Below are positions 12,453-21,799 of a stretch of DNA of 64,000 nt, piece by piece. The notes below the pieces were generated by a model. That model was given only the letters and a program-made list of their open reading frames with translations, did no database searches and had not been told where the DNA came from. The position numbers and the translations under genes were made by a program. Each line of letters opens with the position of its first letter. Position 1 is the first letter of the stretch. Source of the stretch: Thermothielavioides terrestris NRRL 8126 (lineage: Eukaryota; Ascomycota; Sordariomycetes; Sordariales; Chaetomiaceae); the NCBI RefSeq assembly GCF_000226115.1, contig NC_016459.1, forward strand, positions 3,085,501-3,149,500, in the 5' to 3' direction.

Positions 12453-12576
12453 GATACTAAGCGGGCATGCTGGCATTGCTATGTCCGAGCAGGCGAATGA
12501 ACGAAACGCCCCCTACGATGATGTGGCCTCGACCTGGCGACACCGCTAGCTCACGATCGTGTTGCAAGAAGCTGAC

Positions 12577-13585
12577 TCATGGATCCAGCACGTACCCCTT
12601 CGTCCCCTCGTCCGATCTCTGCACTCGCAGCGTGGCGAGGTCGACATCTAGAATCCTCACGTTCAGCGGCAGCAACGTCATGTTGGTGTGGTGTATGGCC
12701 AGGGCGCGCTCCCGCCGCTCGGGCGGCAGGTGGTCATATGCGCTGAGGGGCGGCCCGTAGACGTTGAGGAACACGACCACGCCGCAGGTCTCGCAGCGCG
12801 CGAAGCCGATGAACCGCCGGCCGTAGAGATACTCGAACATGTGTTCCTTGCCATGGATGCGAACCTGGCTTTCGGTGGGATAGACGCCCACGTACGCATC
12901 CTGTTTGGTTTGTTTTCCACACGCCGAGTCAGCTTCTGCCCAAGCACCGGGTTCGGAGAGGTGAAGTGAACTTGCCCTGACACACGAGCTGCAGTTGTCC
13001 TCTCTGACCTCCTGGTCCTCGATCGGGGTCAGCAACTCAAGTCTGACTTTGCCGCAGTGGCAGGAGCCGGTGTGATGGGCCGTCGGCGCTTCGGGCGCAG
13101 CAGGCGGCGGGGCTGAGATCGGTTGTTCCGGCTCGGGCAGTGACACTGTCTTCAGCAAGGGCCTGTAGGTGTGACTATGCTCAGCAAGATGTTTCACACT
13201 CTAAGTGTCCAGTGTGTTTTTTGTACTCACTCAAGCTCGAAAGGGTTGACCCCCTGGACGGCCCGAACGTTCACGAGCATCTGGCCTTCCAGAGGCCCGA
13301 CCACATGCTCTCCCAAGACTCCAGTGCCACAGTGGCTGCAAAACTTGTCCCGCAATGCCGCAGATTGATACTCTCGCAGAAATCCATCGTCTCTCACAAC
13401 CTTGAATTGACCGTCCTCTGAGCTTGCCGGAGTGATGGAAAGCCAGATGTACCCTTTCTTCCGGCAGAGGCTGCACGTGCAGGATATTGCGCCTTCGATC
13501 TTGGGGACAGTGAGTTCGAAGCGGTAGCGGCCGCAGTGGCAATTTCCTTTCAATTTCCTTTGTAGACAGGATTCCCAGCGTCCAT
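12577..13585 (-). pseudogene. tandem GFA-domain protein (CENP-V/GFA family), frame broken near the start
   Basis: Two glutathione-dependent formaldehyde-activating (GFA)-type zinc domains are encoded on the minus strand: CHCGRYRFEL...CSLC...CSHCG in the first and CHCGKVRLEL...CSSC...CETCG in the second. Exons are 13231-13585, 12976-13162 and 12577-12900. Intron 1 (13163-13230) is GTGAGT...CTACAG. Intron 2 (12901-12975) is GCAAGT...AACAG, a GC-AG intron. The ATG at 13585 has an ideal GCCACCATGG context and starts MDAGNPVYKGN, but an 11-base tandem duplication (13540-13550 and 13551-13561) puts a TGA in frame at codon 12 and shifts everything after it. Removing one copy in thought would give an intact 284-codon frame. 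No alternative in-frame ATG lies upstream before a stop. Family members bind zinc; the substrate is usually unknown. Confidence 0.75.
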
Positions 13586-14780
13586 GGTGGCCGAGCTGCG
13601 TCGTCCGAGAGCTATGAATGAGCTGAGGAACAAAAGTTTAGGATGGCTTTTTTTTTTTAAATAAAAAAAATGATGCTTGGCCACAGAAGGAAACCGCAGG
13701 ATTTCTGGCACAGCGCGGGATGCAAATGGTGCGGGATGATGGAAGATGCAGATGGCAGATGACGGTGATGGATTGCAACGTGGGTGGGACAGGCGGAGGT
13801 GGTGGGAAGACCACTGTGGCAGGGAAAATGCTCACAAGGAGGACCTCACAGAATGGTTATTTAACACCTTTTTGCTCACGATTGGCATCAGCCCCGGGCC
13901 TTTGCCATGCCATCCGTCCCTGGGTGCCACGTACCCTCTCATTCTTACTCCGTACCTCAGCGAGTAAAAGCTTACCGCTGGATAAGCTGAGCTTGTTGGT
14001 TCAAGCCAGGATTTGCACCTTCCTGTTCTGTCGCTGGTGTGTCGCCGTTGGGCCTCTGTCCTCGCGCGGCCTGCCCGACCGACGGATAATTGAGTCTAAC
14101 ATTAGGCCCCTTTTGATCCTGCTTTCTTCGCGTGCCGACAACCGCGGCCAAAAGATCATTTTGCTCGTAATCATGTGAGCTTTGGAACTTTCACGCAGTG
14201 AACCAGGAATGTATACGAAGGGACCAGTGGCTGAACAGAACATTTCTCTGATAGGAAGGTCATACATTCGCATGGGGATGATGTAAGTAAGGGCAAGTTG
14301 TTGGTTCTGCTCGATGTGATAGAGCTGGTCACCCTGGGACAGAGTGTGGAAGCTGCAAAAATGTTATGAACGGCGTGAATTAAGAATGCATTACGAAGTG
14401 TTCATCTGCTGAAGAGATCATTGCTCTGCGAGTGGAAGGTCGTATACGTAAGGTACCTAGGTGAGCGACACAATGCAGGCGGCCGCGGCCTTCCATATCC
14501 ACCTAACTAACACCTTGAGGGATTCCGAACAGGTTCCCCAAGAACCACTGCCTGCCCACCCACCTTGATATTGGGAGGCTGACGTCTGGCCGGGCTCACC
14601 TGGGGCCTCGGCCCACCTCTTCTTCGCTCAATTCGGGGGTTATATTTTTTGAAGCAAGGACATCCTACTCATTCGTTATCTGCAGCATCGCCGGCCTCTG
14701 TCGCTGACTGTTGTTCTCCCATCAGCAGTTCCCTTCCTGAAATTGCAGTCCATTTCTCTCCGTTGCGCGCCAGCGTCACG
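13586..14780. other. intergenic region
   Basis: No supportable gene. It contains a T/A homopolymer stretch at 13649-13670 and a GGTACCTAGGT palindrome near 14451-14461. It should include the GFA promoter. Confidence 0.5.
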
Positions 14781-15347
14781 ATGCCAGCATTCACACGCTC
14801 AAAGAGCCTCTCGCCGGAACGTCCATCCAGGTCCAGCAGCGAGTCGGAAAACGGGGGAGCGACGATGAAGCTCCTGAACAGCCACGCGGGATACCTCGGC
14901 TCGATCTCAACCTCTGCGTTGGCAAACACACCTAGGACAAAGAAACACTGACGACTCCCCGTTGTCCTTCTTGCCTTGCTCTCTGCTGGACAATCTCCCA
15001 AATCTCGGTCGCCATCTCTCTCTACGGCCCCTCCCTTTCAGACTCCTCGTCCTTTTCCCACGCCCGTCCGGTGTCCTCCCCAATCCGGCCGACGGTCGGA
15101 CCCAAACAGACACACTGCACTCCCCGCCGCTGCTGCTGATGACATGTGCGACTGCGACGCTTCGGAGACGGTATCCGAGGCCCGGGCGCTCGGCTACGTC
15201 TTTGACCTGATGAGCTGGGTGTGAGTGCGCCCAGAGTGCTGCGACGCGGCACTGGCAGCCGAGCTCCTCAACCGGACGTGATTTACATGGCACAAGGACC
15301 CGACGTTGACGCCCGAGCCGGAAGTTCCGCGCGAGGATCAGTGAATC
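14781..15347 (+). pseudogene. decayed gene resembling a conserved fungal single-pass membrane protein
   Basis: An ATG at 14781 opens 56 residues beginning MPAFTRSKSLSPERPSRSSS, a Ser/Arg-rich cytoplasmic-type N-terminus. About 190 bases on, in another frame, comes DDMCDCDASETVSEARALG followed by YVFDLMSWV. This matches, from memory, a widespread fungal family with an EARA-G-C-FD-M...W-P..C-D motif, here with Tyr for the Cys. Two TGA codons then interrupt the frame, after SWV (15222-15224) and after LLNRT (15285-15287), where tryptophan would fit, and the fragment ends at a TGA at about 15341-15343. I see no splice pair that repairs it, nor the membrane segment expected between the two parts. 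Either a RIP-like or random decayed gene, or a structure I failed to resolve. Confidence 0.35.
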
Positions 15348-16317
15348 TGCAGTCGTTACCGTGAACTTGGCGCCGGCTGCTCGCCGTTGGCAGAACCCCA
15401 TCTAGGCTTCGTCGGGAATCGAATGTGGCAATCGGCAAACCACAGGTTCTCAGCCCAGGAGATGTGGTCAGTGGCTGCGCATATCGCAAACACAATGGAC
15501 CCCGGGCTAGCCCATGAGTCCCAGCCAGTGGGCATGGGTTCGCCCCGTGGCCAGTAGGGATCGAGGTCAATGGCGGCGTAGCCAATGTATTCGACATGAA
15601 ATCCTTCCAGCTCAATGGAATGAAAGATTTGGGACCTTGAGGTCCAAGTATTCCCAGTTAGCCCTGAGGAATCGCCTATCCGGGCCAGCGGCAAACCATC
15701 CGGCTGGTGTGCCATTGACATTCACGTCGTAGATGGTAGCGAGCGCGAAGCATGGCTCTATCGCTAGCATGACCGGGAATCCATGACCTTCGTCTACGGC
15801 AATCAAATGTCTCCCTTGGCTCCCGTTTCGTCTGAAGCTGTCTCGGTGGGCGAGCGGTGCGCGAGCACTGAGTCTTGATTGATTGGTTCTCTACCAGGTT
15901 GTTGCACCTCTCCAGGTGCATGCCAGTTGCCATCGTAGCGAAGGTGGTGGAAAAGAAATCCCTACAAAGGGCTGCTGGGAACGTGCCTGAATTGCTCAAT
16001 CCCAAGGCCCACTAAACCAAACACTCCTCATCGGCCCTCGCGACCATTTCTTTTGCTTCAGCAATCGCTCATTTTTGCAACAGGTACGATTGCCATCTTT
16101 TCGCCATCCTCACCGGCAGCAAAAGCGCATCCCCCGACCACCAATTGGAGAGCCTGTCGTTTGTTCTTCAGGTTCAATATTTCGGGGTTGGGCCTTCTGC
16201 TGTTTGCCAAATCGCTTTTCCAAATCGCCCGCCGCATTCACAGGTCGGGTGCCAGCCAACGATCGCGCTTTCCCTCCAGCAGAGGTTACGAGTTTGTCAA
16301 CTAAGGTACCTGTCGAT
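15348..16317. other. intergenic region with an unassigned minus-strand open stretch
   Basis: On the minus strand two overlapping frames (15356-15721 and 15612-15806) read coding-like sequence such as TIYDVNVNGTPAGWFAAGPD and EYIGYAAIDLDPYW, without a start, a splice junction or a family I recognise. It could be a frameshifted gene fragment. The right part is the presumed promoter and leader of the C2H2 gene at 16318. Confidence 0.25.
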
Positions 16318-17271
16318 ATGTTCGAGTGCGGCACTTGCGGCAAGGCCTTCCCCGCGGGATGGAAGGCCCGCGATCAGCATTGCGACGCCACGGGCCACGA
16401 GCGACCAGACTTCGAGTGCGACACGTGTGATGCGTACTTTGGCAGCGAGACCGCGCGTCAACAGCATATGCGCGCCAAGGGGCACTTTTCTTCCGAATGG
16501 GAGTGTGCTTGTTGCGACGACCTGTTCGATACTGAAGCGGACTGCCGTCAGCACATGATTGAAGACCACTACTACTGCTCCGACTGCGATCGCACCTTCA
16601 TGAATCTCAACAACATCAAGCAGGCAAGTTCACGCTTGGTTGCGATTTAGGCATCCTTCACTCTCCCACTGACCGAGCGCCTGCGCAGCACCTGAATTCC
16701 AAAACCCATCGCGGCAGCACTATCAAGTGCCCCTTTTGCGCCGTCGCGTACACCACCGCGACCGGTCTGACGCACCATCTTGAGCGCGGATCATGCGCTA
16801 GAGCTCCCCAGATGGACCGCGACGCAATTTACCGACTCGTCCGGTCCCGCGATCCCGAGGGCCTCATCTCCAAGCGCTCCATCGCCTGGGAGCAGTCGAG
16901 CAAGGTCGACTACCTTGCTAGCGAGCACGCATGGAACGGCAGGGGCTACCAGTGCTACTTCTGTTCCAGGGTGTTCCGGCAGCTCCACGATCTCAACCAG
17001 CACCTCAATTCCACCGCCCGTAAGTGCCTCCGTTCCTTAGACTGGCTCGCTTTTCGTCAGGCCTGCCGCTGACTGGAAGGCGCGTCACAATTAACATTTA
17101 GATCGCGAAGCGCTGTACCACTGCCCGAACCGGAACTGCCGCATGGATTTCAAGAGCCTGGCTGCGGTCATCAATCACTTGGAGAGCGAGTCGTGTGGCG
17201 CCATGCGTTTCGAGACTGTCCAGAACCGGATCGGGGATATCATCAGCGGCAACAGCTTGCTTCGGTTTTGA
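16318..17271 (+). CDS. multi-finger C2H2 zinc finger protein
   Basis: Exons 16318-16623, 16689-17019 and 17102-17271 encode 268 residues. The protein is almost entirely zinc fingers: MFECGTCGKAF...H...H, FECDTCDAYF...H...H, WECACCDDLF...H...H, YYCSDCDRTF...H, IKCPFCAVAY...H, YQCYFCSRVF...H and a C-terminal YHCPNRNCRMDF...H-C. Intron 1 (16624-16688) is a clean GC-AG intron, AAGCAG/GCAAGT...GCGCAG, with a CACTGACC branch point; it joins KQ to HLNSKTH and so completes the fourth finger. Intron 2 (17020-17101) is GTAAGT...TTTAG and joins STA-H. Small all-finger proteins of this kind are common in Pezizomycotina; nucleic-acid binding is expected, targets unknown. The ATG at 16318 lies directly before the first finger. 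Confidence 0.85.
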
Positions 17272-18845
17272 GCCGGCTAGTATTATTCGCCGGCTACCAG
17301 TAAAGGGAGTTTGAGTTACCTCCCGGTGTTTGATGCCGTTCTGTTGGGTTACTGCCGGTTTTGCCCGACGTTTGTTTAAGAGCTAGATGTTTGTAGGAAG
17401 GAAATGAGCTGTATGGACATGTACTCCCTGGACCCCTGCCGTTCCTGCGATCCCGCTACTCTTGGAACCTCCCGTTCCAGCCGCGTCACAATTCATGTGC
17501 CCGATTTCCATCACGGCATCCGTGACCCAGTCAACCTGCGGAACCCCGCGGATGGCAAGGGGGCCAGGGGCCCACGTGCGTGGACGAGCCCCGCAGCGGG
17601 GTAGATCTCAGATCTGACCCCGCTTCCAGATCCCCCGGGGGCCACTTGGTCTGTGCTCAGATCGTTGCTGGGTCAACCAGCCCCTGGCTGCGACCGTCAC
17701 TCCAAGCAACGTTTGATCAGGGACTACGTGTGCGGGAAACCTAAGATCAATTAAACTGGACGGAAAGGGATTTGGTTAATTAAAGACAATCCGACTCTTA
17801 CCCTCGATAATACTTGACGCACCGAGAAGACGTGCGCGATCGAAGAGTAGGATATCTTCGTGGGGTACCAGTTTTGATGGCCTAAGCACGGAGTAGTGAC
17901 ACAAGTGCGTCTTGGAGAAAAATGTGTCTGATCACCAGAGCTTAAAATCCAATTGACTAAGTTGAGTGCGTAGCAGCGGCATAGCCACACATATCCACCC
18001 CCCGTTCCTGCAGTACCTAGCGACCATTCTTGCGTTCTCTCAGGTGAGCATCTCTTGGTGTCGGCGCCAATCAACGAAATGTAGACCTGCCGTCCCGTGC
18101 GACGACGACAGCCCCATAGTGTATGATGTTGGAGCCGGCTTCGAACACAGATTTTGCAAAGCGAGGGAGTCACCGACGCTGGTTAGAATAGGCAAACCTG
18201 TTCCGAGCTCCAAAAAAGGCGTCGGTGCAAGAGCTTACATGCAACACTGCCGGCTCATCCGGCTTCTCCAAGAAGGGGACAACAAACGGCTTAAATCTTA
18301 TCATTGGGCGAACAGTCTGGAAGGACGCGAAAGAGATCTATTGGGTAGAAGCTTAGCGGCGCCTTAGACCTGATCTTTAAAAACCCTCGTGTCTCTACTA
18401 AGAACTGTCTTCTACTGTACAACGAGCATGTGAACCAATCCGGCGTGTCTGCTGTAATATTCCACAAAGTGCACCCGTCAACCAGGTCGCGGGCCTGCTC
18501 TTCGATGGTCGCCGTCAGCTTGCAACGTTGGGAATGGCAGATAGCGGCTCGGATTCGTGAACTCGGAGTCAGAGGCTGCCTAAAAGCGAAGTTGCTGGTC
18601 AGTCAAGGAATGCAGATCAGCGAGTGCGACACATGCAAAACGCACCAACTTTATCGCGGACAAAGACGGCTCGTTTCGACACGCAAGGACCGGTGCTAGG
18701 CTGTGGCTCTGACGGGCGTGTCGCGTGGTCGGTCTTTTTTGCTGCTTTCTGTCAGCTCTCAAGGCGAAGATCGGGGCGAGGTGGCGAAAGGGACTTACTC
18801 TTCCAGCCACGAGCTCGGGAAGTCTTGGCTCGGAACCCAGGCTGC
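17272..18845. other. intergenic region
   Basis: No credible gene. There is a GC-rich self-complementary patch at about 17560-17645 (GCCCCGCAGCGGGG and neighbours). The open frames present are short and antisense to each other. Confidence 0.45.
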
Positions 18846-19445
18846 TCACCTCGCCGAGTTCGCGATGGCGATCAGGGCCGCCAGCTCGAGCCGGCGGTCC
18901 AGCTCGGCCTCCTCCGCGCGGGACCGCATCGCGAGGGCGTCGTCCTCCTCGCTCACGCCCGTCATCGGCTCGTCGCACGATGAGGGCTCCCACTCGACGG
19001 GGGGCTCCTGGCGGTCCCGGTCTCCCAGGGCCTGCATCGCCCGGCGCCGCTCGATGCGGCTGAGGATCGCCGCCGCCCACTCGGCGCGGTCACGGAGGTG
19101 GGCCGGGACCACGTTCCCCGTGATGACGCACCGGGCGTCGGGGGCGAACCTGGTGAAGAACCAGCCGGCCCTTCGCTTGCCGGGCGTCTTGAGGCAGCCG
19201 CGAAGGGGCTGCAGGTCGATGCGGTGGGGGGGGACGCGGGGCAGGCCGATCCGGCCGGAGACGTGGTCGGGGAGGCGGCGGGGAGGGGAGCCGGGAGGAG
19301 CGACGGGGGTGTCCACGTCCATCGATGTCGTCGGGCTCCCGACGATCTCGAACGTGGAGACGGTGCCGTCCACGTCCATCGACGATGCCGGCGGGCTCCC
19401 GACGATCGCGAGCGTGGAGGCGATGCTGTCCACTTCCATCGTCAT
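18846..19445 (-). CDS. orphan protein with N-terminal tandem repeats
   Basis: A single 199-residue open frame, very GC-rich. The N-terminus is built from an imperfect tandem repeat of about 19-20 residues: MEVDSIASTLAIVGSPPASS (19380-19439), MDVDGTVSTFEIVGSPTTS (19323-19379) and a truncated third copy starting MDVDTPV. The middle has a basic patch with GCLKTPGKRRAGWFFTRF and CVITGNVVPAHL; the C-terminal third is charged and probably helical (LSRIERRRAMQAL, RAEEAELDRRLEL). There is no signal peptide or membrane segment. I do not recognise a family; function unknown. The plus strand is also open here, as expected from the high GC, so the strand choice rests on the regular repeats and the residue composition. 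Confidence 0.5.
   Translation of the reverse strand: MTMEVDSIASTLAIVGSPPASSMDVDGTVSTFEIVGSPTTSMDVDTPVAPPGSPPRRLPDHVSGRIGLPRVPPHRIDLQPLRGCLKTPGKRRAGWFFTRFAPDARCVITGNVVPAHLRDRAEWAAAILSRIERRRAMQALGDRDRQEPPVEWEPSSCDEPMTGVSEEDDALAMRSRAEEAELDRRLELAALIAIANSAR
19323..19439 (-). repeat. in-frame tandem repeat, units of 60 and 57 bases
   Basis: Two adjacent units encode MxVDxxxSTxxIVGSP and are followed by a partial third. They differ mainly by substitutions and one codon, pointing to internal duplication in the orphan gene. Confidence 0.6.
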
Positions 19446-21208
19446 ATTGAAGGATATTTTTGAAACAAGTTAGCGAAGTTCGTATCGAATAAGCTTCGAT
19501 TGAGTGCTGGGCTAACTGTTCTCTGTCGTGGATGCGAGGAAGGAAAGCAAGACCAGCGGGATCAAGGGGATATAAATAGAGAGCTCCAGCGTCGCCAGAG
19601 CTGTCGAGGCCCGGGCCTTGCAGCGGAATCAAGATACGGTGACTTCATTGTTTTGAGTTGCAGAGAGGTGATGATGCTGCAGCTGTGGAAAAAATCTGCC
19701 GGTAGAGACAGTCTCCCCGAGGTGTGCAGCTTCCTCCATGGTGCCTGCCGCCGGGCACATGCAGCACGCCATGTAGCCCCATGGCCCATACGCCAGTGTT
19801 AGGAAATTGTTGGGCTGTTGGGATCTTGACGCTTGTTCGTCGCTTCCCAGCGTATTCACGTACAACTTGGTGTTTGCTTTTCGGCAGTATAGTTCTCGTC
19901 TTGTTGAAAGACACTGGACTGGAACCTAGACCGCCGGAAACCGCTCGAGTCAATTGACAAAGGCCTAGTAAGGCCAGAGGCATCTCACCGGTACCACTGG
20001 ACGTGTAGGACTGGGTGACTGCGGTCTGCAAGTCTCGGGCCGCTAGCTCCGGCGGTAAGACGCGTGATGTCTGACGCGCAGGGCTGATCTCACCATGCCG
20101 TCTGCTGCAGTCTGCTGCAGTCTGCGGGTCCTACGCTGCAGACTGGGCGAGCCAAACACGCCGATGAATGCACGATACCTCGGCGTAGCTAGACTTTCTG
20201 TTGCACTAGTGCATCATACGCAATACGCGCTCTGTTTTCAGCGTCACCAATTCGGTCATCTCCGTCTACCTCTGAACCCGCGCAGTACGGAGTCCAGTTT
20301 GTCACAGCAATGCGGTGCGTCAAAGACTGTCCAGCCGGAGAGTGCTGCCCTCGCTCCTGCCAGGTCGCGTCGGATATTTCTGGCCCGAAAATCCGGTCAA
20401 GTATAGCACTTTCCCCTTGCGTAGTGTGCAGTGTTACGCCAAAATTAAAGGTAGACAGCATGACGGGCTCCGAAGTCGTTGGAAGCCGAGATATGTCCCG
20501 AGAGTGAGAGACTCCTATGTACAACAGAAATTGGGTTAGTGTTTGGGACGCGCGATGCTCCGTCAAAGGAAATGTAAAGCGCGGCACCGCAGGCCACCTA
20601 CGTGTCGCGGGCAGGATCGAATTGCTCCTAGATGGAAATAGGAGCAGTATTGACGGAGTGAATCGGATGCTCGTCCGCTCCTTGCTTCCCAGCTGTATAG
20701 TTCCTCTACGCAGTTGACTCTTGAGTGAGCTTCAACAGACGTACATCACGACGCGCTCCAGATTGTTTCTACGGTGCGTGTGTTCGCCCAGAACTCCCCA
20801 CTTGGCTGGTTGTTCTCTGGTGGCTCCACGCAGACAACTAACATCCACGAGCCTCCGCTCGCGGCCTCGTTCCAACAACATTTCCGACAACATCTCGCTA
20901 TTCTGCCACCATACTCGCCTCCCCCATCATCACCAGCATTCTGCCAACCGACTCCAGGTTGCCGTGGTAACTGGGGGGGCCTCGACACTTTGCCACCGCC
21001 CCGCACGCGTCCAGACGCGGCCTAGACCCTCCGACGCGTCATATTTGGTCTTCAAGACAGGTCAAATAAGGAAAATGACGTCCTAAACTGCTAGAAAGGG
21101 ATGAGGAGTGGCGCGACACTGCGAGTAAAAACAACAGACAAGTTATTTGATCGATTGAAGCTTGGCTAACTGTCCACTGCGCAAGAGAGAACAAATAGGA
21201 GATTATTA
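19446..21208. other. intergenic region left of the LINE
   Basis: No gene I can support. A minus-strand frame at 20189-20587 looks moderately coding-like (for example LSTFNFGVTLHTTQGE) but has no recognisable family, and I could not place it in a splice model. CTGCAGTCTGCTGCAGTCTGC at 20102-20122 is a short direct repeat. Confidence 0.35.
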
Positions 21209-21222
21209 GAGCGAACCGAGGT
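21209..21222. repeat. target-site duplication, left copy
   Basis: GAGCGAACCGAGGT is identical to 26571-26584. It is followed immediately by TTTTTTTATTATTATTT, the poly(A)-type tail of a minus-strand LINE. Confidence 0.85.
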
Positions 21223-21799
21223 TTTTTTATTATTATTTCCTACCCCGATATGCCCTTGGCCAGGGCTCGCCGGTCCTTCTACCGCTTATATACAGGAAAA
21301 CCGTGCCCCGAGGGCCAGATGAAAAACCTATATCCGACCTTTAGAATCAAGGAAGAACAAAACGAACGAGTCTGAGTCCCAACACTATAAGGAAAAGGGA
21401 AAAAGAGTGGCTAGGCCAAGTAGGCCCAGTAGCCTAGGGCTAGCCTAGGCCAGGCTCCTAGGCAAGGTCTAGCCTTGCGGCTAGCCTATTCTCTGGAAGC
21501 TGGCTTGACTATAGAAGCCAGTTAACCACCCCCCTTGCAAGCCTACGAGCCTAGGCTCCTCTACTACGTAGTACGTAGTAGAGGTCTAGGCGGGTCCGTA
21601 TAGCCCAGGGTGCCTAGGGTCTAGGCCTCGGGGGGTACCTGCACTAGACCACCAAGTGCTCTACCGTTTCTACACCTTCACTATAAGCGTAGAGGGGGGT
21701 ATAGACGTCTAGGACCTAGGCCTTAAAAAGGAAGCCCTAAAGGCCTATAGCCCCTACCCTAGCCTAGGTTAGTAGAGAGCTCTAGGCCTTGGTTAGGCC

